Part shown: piece after piece, positions 33,247-42,400 of the stretch
Position numbering within the stretch: position 1 is the stretch's first letter
Layout: the number at the start of each line of letters is the position of its first letter
Assembly: GCA_900317845.1 (NCBI GenBank)
Contig: ONII01000011.1
Coordinates: forward strand, 109,933-173,932
Length of the DNA stretch: 64,000 nucleotides
Source of the DNA: an uncultured Bacteroidales bacterium
GTDB taxonomy: Bacteria; Bacteroidota; Bacteroidia; Bacteroidales; UBA932
Direction: 5' to 3'
Notes under the pieces: generated by a model
The model's input: the letters and a program-made list of their open reading frames with translations, nothing else
The model's database searches: none
Told to the model about the DNA's origin: nothing
Translations under genes and position numbers: made by a program

Positions 33247-34676
33247 TTTCCCAGGGCTTCCCGAGCCAGGCGCGTAAGTTGGTCCATATCAATCGGCTCT
33301 AAAACAATATCCTCCGGCGCCAAATCCAACAGGAACTGCATATAGGTGGGCAGTGTAAGCAAATCGCCGTCGCGACCAACGTTATAGTCACCAAACTTGA
33401 TGAAATGCTTGACGCCATATTTCTCCGGATGTTTCCTCACGGTGGAAATACTCTTGGCCTGCGCATTCTTTGCCTTTACCTCCACCGGCACACATTCACC
33501 TTGATATCGAATCAGGAAGTCCAGCTCCAGACCTGAGTCTTTTTGCAAATAGTACAGACTCTGTCCTTTCTTGATGAGGGTATCGGCCATCAGGTTCTCA
33601 TAGATAGCACCTTTATAGCCGCCCAGATTACCCAGCAGGATATCTGCCCGAGTGGCAGCTCCCAACATGGCGACAAGGATGCCAATATCGGCCGTATAGA
33701 CCTTGAAGATGTTGTCTATCGCATTGCCCTCCAACGGCAGGCCGGTTATGTGGGAGTTATAGCAGCGACGGACGATGTCGGCATCTTCCAGCCACTGCAG
33801 CGAGTCCTTATAAAACACGCCGCGGCCGCCTTCTTCCACCTTGGACCACTGATATTTCTTGTTATCCTTGGCAAGCTGCTTTGGGATGGCGTTGAAGCAG
33901 GCACGGATATGAGGCTTGTCCTTGTCGTCGGCATACTTCACCATGTCGGAACGGTACTCCTTGAGGATGGAATGCCAGACTGTATTCACTGCATTCATAT
34001 CACCGGTTTCCAACAGGGCGTTTACAGCGGCGGGTAGCCCGCCTACGGCTATATAGCGGTAGAGCAGCATCTTCATGGCCACGTGGATTCCTTCAGGTAC
34101 GGGCGTCTCCTCCTTAAGGCACTTGCGCAGAAGATCGACAATCTCCTCACTCATATTGTTCGCCCAGAGGAACTCCTCGAAGTCCAGGGGGTACATCTCT
34201 ACTATCTCTTCATAGCCGACGGGGACGGAATTGCTGCCCTTTTCCTGCTTCACAGCTTTTCTTTTGCGTCTTTTCTTTTCCTCTTGCCCGTATCCTTGCA
34301 CACCCAGGAGCGACCCAGTGGCGATAATGTCGTAGCGGCCGTCTTCTTTGAAGAACTTCAGGCTGGTACGAGCCTCTGGGCAGTCCTGTATTTCGTCTAA
34401 AATAATGCAGGTCTCACCGGGTACGAAACGAGCAGTGCGCATTTGGGCAGAAAGATTGAGGATAATTGTTTCCGCATCCTTGGAACCGTAAAAAGCAGTT
34501 TTGCGCTCTTCCTGCTTGATGAAGTTAATGTAGACAACGTACTTATAGTTTTCCCTGGCAAACTGCTGGGAGATGAATGTCTTGCCACACTGACGAATGC
34601 CCATAATTACGAGCGGCATGTGACCGGGCTTGTCTTTCCATTGCTTCAAGGTTTCTGATATCCTTCTTCTTAACAT
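33243..34676 (-). CDS. AAA_14 / DUF4143 ATPase
   Basis: A 477-residue ATPase of a family very common in Bacteroidota, function not established. Walker A is GIRQCGKTF (about 26-34) and Walker B is CIILDEIQD. The DUF4143 C-terminal region has a PD-(D/E)XK-like pattern (LELDFLIRYQGECVPVEVKAK). A basic insert (EEKKRRKRKAVKQEK) follows the ATPase core. The gene is lower in GC than its flanks, is bounded by a 38-bp direct repeat, and has four CTGGAAA-type boxes across its promoter. All these are signs of mobility and tight control. Confidence 0.88.
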   Translation of the reverse strand: MLRRRISETLKQWKDKPGHMPLVIMGIRQCGKTFISQQFARENYKYVVYINFIKQEERKTAFYGSKDAETIILNLSAQMRTARFVPGETCIILDEIQDCPEARTSLKFFKEDGRYDIIATGSLLGVQGYGQEEKKRRKRKAVKQEKGSNSVPVGYEEIVEMYPLDFEEFLWANNMSEEIVDLLRKCLKEETPVPEGIHVAMKMLLYRYIAVGGLPAAVNALLETGDMNAVNTVWHSILKEYRSDMVKYADDKDKPHIRACFNAIPKQLAKDNKKYQWSKVEEGGRGVFYKDSLQWLEDADIVRRCYNSHITGLPLEGNAIDNIFKVYTADIGILVAMLGAATRADILLGNLGGYKGAIYENLMADTLIKKGQSLYYLQKDSGLELDFLIRYQGECVPVEVKAKNAQAKSISTVRKHPEKYGVKHFIKFGDYNVGRDGDLLTLPTYMQFLLDLAPEDIVLEPIDMDQLTRLAREALGK

Positions 34677-34691
34677 GGCTTCACTTTTATG

Positions 34692-34787
34692 TTTCCAGGC
34701 ACAAAGATATCATTTTTCCAGCGATAATCCTATATTTCACTGCTTTTTTTCCAGCGACTTTTACATGAATTGATGCTATTTTTCCAG
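34692..34787 (-). promoter_or_regulatory. Four CTGGAAA boxes and a TATCTTTG -7 box upstream of the AAA_14 gene
   Basis: Minus-strand CTGGAAA cores at 34698-34692, 34721-34713, 34754-34744 and 34787-34779 (the last three extend to CTGGAAAAA). Spacings are 23, 33 and 33 bp. TATCTTTG at 34709-34702 is the likely -7 box. The two boxes nearest the gene bracket it, as expected for a repressor array. The binding factor is unknown. Confidence 0.6.
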
Positions 34788-34818
34788 GATTCCGACACGC
34801 GACTTGTTAAATTAAGGA

Positions 34819-35556
34819 TTAGGCCTCCACCCGTGCAAGGATGATAGAAATGTTGTCTTCCCCGCCACCGTCGCAGGCCATGTGGAAAAGGTCTGTAGCG
34901 GAGGCGCCGGCGGCGAGGGCTTGCTCCAGGTCGTCGTCGGAGACCATGTCCGCCAGGCCGTCGGAGCAAACCAGGAGTTGGTCTCCGGGCAGAAGTTTGC
35001 CATCCAGGTCCGCGATGCGGAGCCGGCCTTCACAGCCGCCGCCGATGCAGTTGAGCAGCAACTTGCTGGCATTGGGGTTTCCGGTGATTCCCCGCTCGGT
35101 TTCGTCGGTGGTGAGCTGGCGCAGGATTCCGCCGCGGAAGCGATAGGTGCGGCTGTCGCCGGCGTTGATCAGCCGGATTTTGCCATAGTGCCAAATGACG
35201 CCCGTGAGCGTGCAGCCCATCGGATGCTCCTGCCCTTGGGCATAGGCCCGGTCATTGAGCGTACGGGAAATGGCGGCCACCGCCTCCCGAAGGTCTTCGT
35301 CAAAGTTTTCCTGCGTAATTTCATGGGCCGAAAAACGCTCCTGCAGCTGCGTGAGCGTATATTCGCTGGCCTCCTCTCCCCTTTCATGGCCGCCCATGCC
35401 GTCGGATACCAGGAGGTAGAAGAAACCTTCCTCCGGTGTGGTGAGCGACAGTTCGGTGGAGTCGTCGCGCAGGAAAAACCCGCCCACCGACAGGGCGTCC
35501 TCATTGTTGTCGCGCACAAGGCCTTTGTGGCAGATGGCTTGGATATGCAGTCTCAT
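34819..35556 (-). CDS. PP2C-family Ser/Thr protein phosphatase
   Basis: A 245-residue PPM phosphatase with the metal-binding Asp motifs: VRDNNEDALSV (about 15-25), VSDGMGGHERGE, NAGDSRTYRF, VCSDGLADMVSDDDL and GGEDNISIILARV. It would reverse phosphorylation made by the kinase encoded at 39422-42562. It is the last gene of the leftward signalling operon and overlaps the FHA gene stop by 4 nt. No signal peptide or membrane segment is present, so it is cytoplasmic. The 3' end is duplicated at 33.2 kb. Confidence 0.93.
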   Translation of the reverse strand: MRLHIQAICHKGLVRDNNEDALSVGGFFLRDDSTELSLTTPEEGFFYLLVSDGMGGHERGEEASEYTLTQLQERFSAHEITQENFDEDLREAVAAISRTLNDRAYAQGQEHPMGCTLTGVIWHYGKIRLINAGDSRTYRFRGGILRQLTTDETERGITGNPNASKLLLNCIGGGCEGRLRIADLDGKLLPGDQLLVCSDGLADMVSDDDLEQALAAGASATDLFHMACDGGGEDNISIILARVEA

Positions 35557-36110
35557 TCCACGGTAAATTCTAAGGTGGCGATTTTCACGCGGTCCCCTTT
35601 CTTCAGTGCCTGGCGCTGGATACGGGCTCCGTTCACATAGGTGCCATTGGTGGAGCCTACGTCCTCGATGACCCAGTCGGCACCGGCCTTAACGATATTC
35701 CCGTGACTACCGGAGACGTACTGGCAGGTAGAGAGTTCCGGCCAGATGCCGCCACGCCGGCCGAAGGGGCCTTCCTGCAGGGTGAGGCGCCAGCCGTTGC
35801 CGACCAGGGCGGCGGGGGCGGGAGATACACTCGCTTCGCTCGGTATGACAGAAGAAGGGCCGCTCGAAATGGGAGCAGGACCCGAAGGAGCAGGACCGGC
35901 GGAGGGGGGTGTGACGGGAGCGGAGGAGGGCTTGGAGAAGTCTCCGGCAAGGTACTTGCGGCCGGGAATGAGGTCTGAGCCGCATACCGGGCACTCGGTG
36001 CCGCGCTTGGGGCGCTTGCACTCCGGGCACCATTTGAGTTCTTTCCCGCACTGGTCGCAAAAAGCGCTGTCTTCGGGGATGATTTGTCTGCAATCAGGGC
36101 ACTGTATCAT
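35553..36110 (-). CDS. Double zinc-ribbon protein with C-terminal FHA domain
   Basis: A 185-residue protein. Two zinc ribbons use Cys4/7/18/21 and Cys28/31/40/43. A Pro/Ser/Ala linker (about 58-104) includes a VIPSEASVS peptide from a palindromic repeat. The FHA domain (106-185) shows GRRGG, SGSHG and STNGTYVNG, the phosphothreonine-binding set. It should read phospho-Thr marks made by the operon's kinase, and the ribbons may bind partners with similar ribbons (AAA protein, 304-residue protein). It overlaps both neighbours by 4 nt. Confidence 0.92.
   Translation of the reverse strand: MIQCPDCRQIIPEDSAFCDQCGKELKWCPECKRPKRGTECPVCGSDLIPGRKYLAGDFSKPSSAPVTPPSAGPAPSGPAPISSGPSSVIPSEASVSPAPAALVGNGWRLTLQEGPFGRRGGIWPELSTCQYVSGSHGNIVKAGADWVIEDVGSTNGTYVNGARIQRQALKKGDRVKIATLEFTVE
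35822..35849. repeat. GTCAT...ATCTC-family repeat inside the FHA gene
   Basis: GAGATACA, CTCGCTTCGCTCGG, TATGAC. It is nearly identical (inverted) to the copy between ftsE and nth and similar to a copy in the comEA-like gene. It encodes part of the Pro/Ser linker. Confidence 0.8.
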
Positions 36111-39100
36111 AGCACATCCTCCATCATAATGGTTTTACGTTCCTCGTTCGTGTGGGGACCGCCTTCCTCTGCCAGGCGGGCGGCGAGGTTACTCTTCACC
36201 TCGTCAAAGAGGTTACGGGCGTCGCGGGCATTGCCAAAGGTGCGCTGCCGGTTGTTGTACAGCTGTGTCAGCTTGGCCCGCACGGCATTCTCCGCCATGG
36301 GGTCCAGCGTGTACCCTGCTTTGTGCGCATACAGCATGAAAATCCGGAACAGTTCCTCCGGCTTATAGTCCTCGAAGGTAATCCAGTTGCGCCGCGGGAA
36401 GCGGGACTCAATGCCGCTGTTGGCCTCAATGAACGACTGCATCTCATAACTGTAGCCGGCCGCAATGCACACAAATTTGCCGCGGTCGTCTTCCAGCCGC
36501 TTGAGCAGCGTCTCCAGCGCCTCCTTTCCATAACCGCCGCCGTTGTACCCCTCGTTGGAGAGCTGGTAGGCCTCGTCGATGAAGAGGATTCCCCCCATGG
36601 CCGAATTAATTACGTTGGAGGTAATGGCCGGCGTTTCGCCCATGAATCGGCCCACCAGCTTGCTCTTGTCCACTTCTACCAGCTTGGGCGACGGAAGGGC
36701 GCCCATGGAATAGAGGATTTTGCCCATGAGGCGCGCCACGGTGGTTTTGCCGGTACCCGGATTGCCCAGGAACAGGTAGTGTCCCAGCGGAATCTCCGGC
36801 CGGCGGCCCTCCGCGCGGGCATTTTCAATCTCGTTGTTAATGGTATGCGCCAGCTTGGTAAGGGATTGTTTCACCCCTTCCAGGCCGATGAGTTCGTTGA
36901 GTTCCGCGAGGCACGCATCCACGGACACCTTCTCCGGCTCCTCATAGGGAATATCTTCCAGATAGGCCACCCGGGCGCTCGCGAGCACCTCCGGTGTCCA
37001 TTCTCCCTCATGTGCCATGAGACGATTGTTGATGTTGGTCTTGGTCTCAGCCACCTTCTTCATGGCCTCGCCGGCGTTTCCGAAGCGCTCGTCTTTCATG
37101 GCCACCATGTTCTGGAACATGTTCAGGGCCTTCATGCGCACGGCGTCGTCCGCCAGGGTAAAGTTGTATTTCTTGGCCTTGGCCGCCCGCTCGTAGATTT
37201 CCAGCAGCTCCTCTGCGGAATAATCGTCAATATGGATCCGGTGCGAGAAACGGCGCGGCAGACCGGGATTGGCTTTGAGGAAATCGTCCATCTCCTTGGG
37301 ATAGCCCGCGCAGATGACCACGAATTTGCCGGCCTCGTTCTCCATGCGCGTCATCAGGGTCTCCAGGGCTTTTTTACCCTCCGAAGAGGTTCCGCGGCCG
37401 GTTTCGTCCACCGGATTCAGGCCATAGGCTTCGTCAATGAACAGCACGCCGCCCATAGCCTCCGTAATGGCGGCATCCATCACCTTGGCCGATTCGTTAT
37501 TGTATTGACTGATAATGTCTTTTGGTTCTTTCTTGGTGACGTGGTCCGTGGAGGTGACGCCCAGCGCATAGAAGATTTTGCCCAGCGTATTGGCCACGGA
37601 CGTTTTACCCGTTCCGGGATTACCGGTAAGGATGAAGTTGAATTTGGTGAGGCCTTCTGCACCCTCCCCCAGCTCAATGAGCCGCTTTTGCACGGTGATT
37701 TCCTGCGCAATACGGCGGATGGTGTCCTTCACGGCGTTCATGCCCACGAACTGGTCCATCTCTTTCATCACGTCCTCCACGGACAGTTCCTTGGTGGCTT
37801 CCTCCCCTACCAGGTCTGCGTAGGTGAGGACATCGTCCTCCGCGTCCCTGAGCCGATGCCGTTTAACGGCTTCGTCGAACAGATTCCGCACGTTACGGGC
37901 ATTGCCGAAGGTGTCCGTCCGCTTGAGATACATGCGCTCGAACACCTTGGGGGCCATTTCGTCTGCCTTGGCGTCCAGGGTGAAGTGGGTCTTTTCGTCG
38001 TTGTTTACCAAGAACATGCGGAACAGCTGTTCCAGTTCCTTGGCGTTGTAGTCCGGGAATTCGATGGTCACGTTGCAGCGGGACGGGATGCCCGGGTTCA
38101 TGCGCACGAACTCCGCCATCTCCTTGGTATAGCCGGCCATGATGCACACAAACTCCCCTTTGCGGTTCTCCAGCAGGTTCAGGAGCGTATTCACGGCATC
38201 CATGCCAAAGCTGCCGTTTTCTCCGCTGCTGCCCTTGAGGGCATAGGCCTCGTCAATGAACAGTACGCCGCCCATGGCCTTGTTCACGTAATTCTTCACA
38301 TTGGCCTCCGAGTCTCCCACATACTGGCCGATGAAATCCTTGCCGGAAATTTCCACGAACTGCCCCGTAGGCAGCGCACCAATGGCGTTGAGCACCTCTC
38401 CGAACTTGCGGGCGAAGGTGGTTTTGCCGGTGCCGGGATTGCCGGTAAAGAGGTAGTGGTCCTTCAGGAGCTTTTCCTTCAGCCCCTTCTCCTTCTTTTT
38501 CTTGATGTTGCGCACAATGGCGCGGATCTCGTCCTTCACGCTCTGCAGGCCGATATACCCGTCCAGCTCCGCGAAAATTTCTTCTTCGCTCTTGGGAATG
38601 AAGCATTTATCGGAGTCGATATCCTGTTCCTCAATGACTTTGCTGCCACGGGAGGCCGCATTTACGAAGAGCCTCTCCGCCACCATTTCCGACAGGTGCC
38701 CGTTGCTGTAGCCCACCTCCTTCTGGCGCATGAACCAGGCAAAATGGGACGATAATTTCCCGATGGCGGCATCGGAGGCCTTTACCTTGTATTTCTGCGC
38801 CCACAGTTCCTGGGTAAGTTTGCTCAGGTCCGCTATGTCGAAGGCCTCCAGTTTGAACACGAACTCGAAAAGCCCGCGTTCCGACTTGTTGTGTTCCAGG
38901 AACTCCAGCATGTCGTTGAGCATGCCGCACAGCAGGACGATGGGTGCGCCCTCGTTGCTGCTCATGCGGTTGAAGAGCTTGTCCAACTGATTGACTTCCT
39001 TGGCACGGGTAGTTGGCAGCAGCTTCTGGGCATTGGTAATAACAAGGATTCCGTCCTTGAGGGCGGCTATGTTCTTGTCGAAGTCCGAGGCGAACTCGCT

Positions 39101-39418
39101 CCAATCGGCCGCATCCACTATCCGGGGCGCCTGCGTGGCAACGCCAGCAGCCACAATCTTGGAGGCGACCAGCCGGGCGATGAAGTCTTTGCCCGTACCG
39201 GAATCGCCCAGGATAAGGCAGTCCATGCCAATCCGGGTGCCGTTGCCCACGTTGGCCTTGGCTACCATCAGTTTTTTATCCAATTCGTCCAGTTGCGGGA
39301 CCAGGGAGTCTTTGGCGATAAGCCCCTTCTGGGTGCTCTCCACAGCCATTACCTCACCGCAGAAGCGGCAGTATTTGGCCTCCGGACGGTTTTCTTTTCC
39401 ACACTTTGTACAGGTCAT
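36107..39418 (-). CDS. Zinc-ribbon protein with four AAA+ modules (CbbX/SpoVK type)
   Basis: A 1103-residue protein. An N-terminal zinc ribbon (Cys3/6/17/20) precedes AAA module 1 (Walker A GDSGTGKD, 71-78; divergent, without a clear Walker B glutamate). Three CbbX-type modules follow, with GNPGTGKT at about 327, 600 and 886, each paired with GGVLFIDEAY or GGILFIDEAY. CbbX-like ATPases remodel partner proteins. Four modules in one chain, cytoplasmic and inside a kinase/phosphatase/FHA operon, suggest a phospho-regulated unfoldase. It overlaps the FHA gene by 4 nt and starts 3 nt after the kinase gene. Confidence 0.9.
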   Translation of the reverse strand: MTCTKCGKENRPEAKYCRFCGEVMAVESTQKGLIAKDSLVPQLDELDKKLMVAKANVGNGTRIGMDCLILGDSGTGKDFIARLVASKIVAAGVATQAPRIVDAADWSEFASDFDKNIAALKDGILVITNAQKLLPTTRAKEVNQLDKLFNRMSSNEGAPIVLLCGMLNDMLEFLEHNKSERGLFEFVFKLEAFDIADLSKLTQELWAQKYKVKASDAAIGKLSSHFAWFMRQKEVGYSNGHLSEMVAERLFVNAASRGSKVIEEQDIDSDKCFIPKSEEEIFAELDGYIGLQSVKDEIRAIVRNIKKKKEKGLKEKLLKDHYLFTGNPGTGKTTFARKFGEVLNAIGALPTGQFVEISGKDFIGQYVGDSEANVKNYVNKAMGGVLFIDEAYALKGSSGENGSFGMDAVNTLLNLLENRKGEFVCIMAGYTKEMAEFVRMNPGIPSRCNVTIEFPDYNAKELEQLFRMFLVNNDEKTHFTLDAKADEMAPKVFERMYLKRTDTFGNARNVRNLFDEAVKRHRLRDAEDDVLTYADLVGEEATKELSVEDVMKEMDQFVGMNAVKDTIRRIAQEITVQKRLIELGEGAEGLTKFNFILTGNPGTGKTSVANTLGKIFYALGVTSTDHVTKKEPKDIISQYNNESAKVMDAAITEAMGGVLFIDEAYGLNPVDETGRGTSSEGKKALETLMTRMENEAGKFVVICAGYPKEMDDFLKANPGLPRRFSHRIHIDDYSAEELLEIYERAAKAKKYNFTLADDAVRMKALNMFQNMVAMKDERFGNAGEAMKKVAETKTNINNRLMAHEGEWTPEVLASARVAYLEDIPYEEPEKVSVDACLAELNELIGLEGVKQSLTKLAHTINNEIENARAEGRRPEIPLGHYLFLGNPGTGKTTVARLMGKILYSMGALPSPKLVEVDKSKLVGRFMGETPAITSNVINSAMGGILFIDEAYQLSNEGYNGGGYGKEALETLLKRLEDDRGKFVCIAAGYSYEMQSFIEANSGIESRFPRRNWITFEDYKPEELFRIFMLYAHKAGYTLDPMAENAVRAKLTQLYNNRQRTFGNARDARNLFDEVKSNLAARLAEEGGPHTNEERKTIMMEDVL

Positions 39419-39421
39419 AGG

Positions 39422-42400
39422 CTACTGTATTTCTTTTTCTGCGGCTTTGGATGCTTCCGCCGCCAGTTCATTGATCTTTTTGATGGTCTGGGCATCCGCA
39501 ACGCCGGTTTGCTCCAGGCCGTTGGCTTTCTGGAAGGCTTTCACCGCCTTTTTGGTGGCCGGGCCGTAGGTGGGACTGGGCGTACCCACAAAATAGCCGG
39601 CTTCCTTGAGGAACACCTGCATGGTTTTTACGTCCTCGCTCCGGGTACCGGGCTCCAGGCTTTCCACCTCAAGCAGAGCCGGGCCCTGCTGTGCCGGTGC
39701 CACTTTCTCCAGTTTCTCGAAGATCGGCCTGGACAGGCGGCCGAAACGCTCGCTCTTGGGGACAAAGAGGCTGAAGGCAAACAACACCCACACCGCACCG
39801 ATGAAAATAAGCACGAAGGTGCGCCTGCGCTTGAGGTCATCCTTCCAATTGTCGATTTGGTCGTCGTCGAAGGCGCCGTTCAGGGAAGAATCGAAGCTGG
39901 TATCGTTGCTGAACGCGTAATAGAGCGGTTCCAGGACTTTTTCGTCGAAGCCGGGCTTGGTGAACTTCCGGGCCATGCGCGCGTAAGGGCTGGGACTGAA
40001 GATGGTCTTGATACTGAAGTAGATAAGCACGGCCAACACAAGGGCGGCGAACAAATACAGGACAAATCCGCCCAGGAACTTGACGATGACCCAGATGATG
40101 GCCGCCAGAATGCCACCGGCAATGAGAGATGGCAGGCAACCCACATCGGAAGAGTCTGAGGTAAAGAATACCACCGCTCCAAGGATAAGGCCGATTGTCC
40201 AGAGGAAGCTCTGCAGTTTGAGCCCGGAGGTATCCAGGATGGGGTTCTCGATGATGGAGAACACCAGCATGGTAAGGAGAATGAGGGCCGGGATGACGGC
40301 CAGGGCAATGGTGCCCACATACTGGAGCACGCTCCTTGCAGCCAGGCCATGGATGCGGCCCTTCCCGTCCGAGAGGATGCGGTCCGCCTCTTTCCGGGCC
40401 TCGTCGAAACGCACGACGGGCGTCTGGGTGTCGTCGATCCGGCGGACATCGTCCAAATAGTCTTTCAGCCGTTTTTCATAGGCGAACTGGGCCGATAAAT
40501 CTGCCTCCGGATCCTCGTGGTGATGGACAGCCAAAAAGCCCGCAAGGCCGTTTTTCTCGTATTCTACCTTCAGTTCCCTGGAACTGTGCGAGAACACCTG
40601 GGAGAGCGTAGTGGCGCTGTCCCCGCTTTTGACGAAATCGTAAAAAGGCGTGAATCCAAAGCCTTTGATGGTCTTCATGGCGGAGACCTGCGCAAAATAG
40701 AGGTAGTCGTCCTGCGGCTGGCACTTGTTCAGGAAGTCGTCGCTGTTCCTGTCCGTGCAGTACACAAACCACTGCCGAAGCTGGGTAAAGCGGTCCCCTT
40801 TGGTATCGAAGAAAGAGGGGATGTAATGATACTCTTCCGGAGCCATGAAATCCATGAAGAACAGCATCATGAGATCGTGGGGAATGTAGGCCTCATAGGG
40901 GTGTACTTTCCGGCCGGGACCACTGTCCTGGTAATTGTACATGAGCGTGTAGGCCATATTCAGGATTCTCCCCAGGGCGGGGCCGGTCATGGCATAGTAA
41001 GGATTGGAAGGGTCGTTGAGCAGGGTGATATCGCTCAGCGGGTCAATCGTTTGCACGCGCAGGCAGGCGGTCTCCAACTCGTTGTTGTCCCCACTCGAGC
41101 GGCTCACGGGGAGGCGCAGGTCCTTGTTTCTCACGCGCGCCCATTCCTCGAAGTACCAGGAGGCAATCAGGTTGACCGTGTCTTTGTCCGGGAAGGCATC
41201 GTTGCAGAAATTGCTCACGTCCTTAAGCGTCCGGACATCCCGTTGCAGGTGCTCGCCGCTTTCCCTGACCGTGCCGCTGAAAGGCAGCGTTGAGCCGGGA
41301 TTCAAGATAAACATGGCGGCAAAGACACCCTTTTCCTGGTCGTGCGGATAGCGGACATCCACAATGTCCTCCATTTCCATCACCAGCTCCGGATAGGGCG
41401 CCAGCCATTTTTCGATCTTGCCGCTGTAGAGGTATTTCTTGGCAAGGTCTATATCGTCGGCCATGCACTCGGAGAGTTCCTTGGGCGTGTTGGCTATCAG
41501 GTGTTTGGAGGCGTTATAGGTGATGTTCAGGTCCTCGATGATCTCGTCTTCCTCTACCGGGACCTCTTCCCCGTTCAGGGTTTTTTCTATCTCTTCCCAG
41601 GCCCAGCGCTTGCCCGGGTTCTTGATGAGGAGGCCACGGCAAATCCGGGCCAGCGGGTCCGGCATGTCAGCAGGAATGACAATGCGGCCCTTCACTTTGT
41701 CTATGGCCAACTGACGCTCGGCCATGAACGCGCCCTCCCCCATCCACAGCGAGAGGATGGTCATGCCCAGCGAATAAAAGTCTGCCTTGGGGGTGAGCTC
41801 GATGTAGGTTTTATCGGCAATGGTGACGGTGTCCGTGTACACCTCCGGGGCGGCATAAATGGGGGTACGGAGCTGCTGGGTGGCACATTTTCCGTCCTTG
41901 CCCAATTGATCCGCAATGCCAAAGTCGCACAGGACGGTGGCCATTTTCTCCCGGTCCTTGATGAGGATGTTGGCCGGTTTGATGTCCTTGTGCAGAATGC
42001 CGGCCTTGTGCAACTTGTCCAGGGCCATGGCCGTATTGATGACGATGGCAAGGATCCATTTTTCGTTGCCTTTGAAGCCGCCGTGCCCTACGCTCCCCTC
42101 CGGGTAGTAGGCCATGAGCTCGTAATTATCGGCATAGTCCACCAGCTCCACTGCATAACCCTTGGGAAGGCCCTTGACGGCAGAGATGGCCGCCTGGTTG
42201 GTCTTGAAGCCCGGGTTGCAGAGTTTGAGGGCGTATTCCCGCTTGCCGTCCGTTACCAGGTACAGAACCCCTTCCGAGCCGCTGCCGATGACCTTCTTGA
42301 CGGTGAGGCTGTATTTTCCCACCTGGATGGTTTCACCGGGCTCATAGGTTTTGGCGCCGCCTTGGACAGGCGTGCCCCCATCCGCGCCCAGTGCCGCCGC

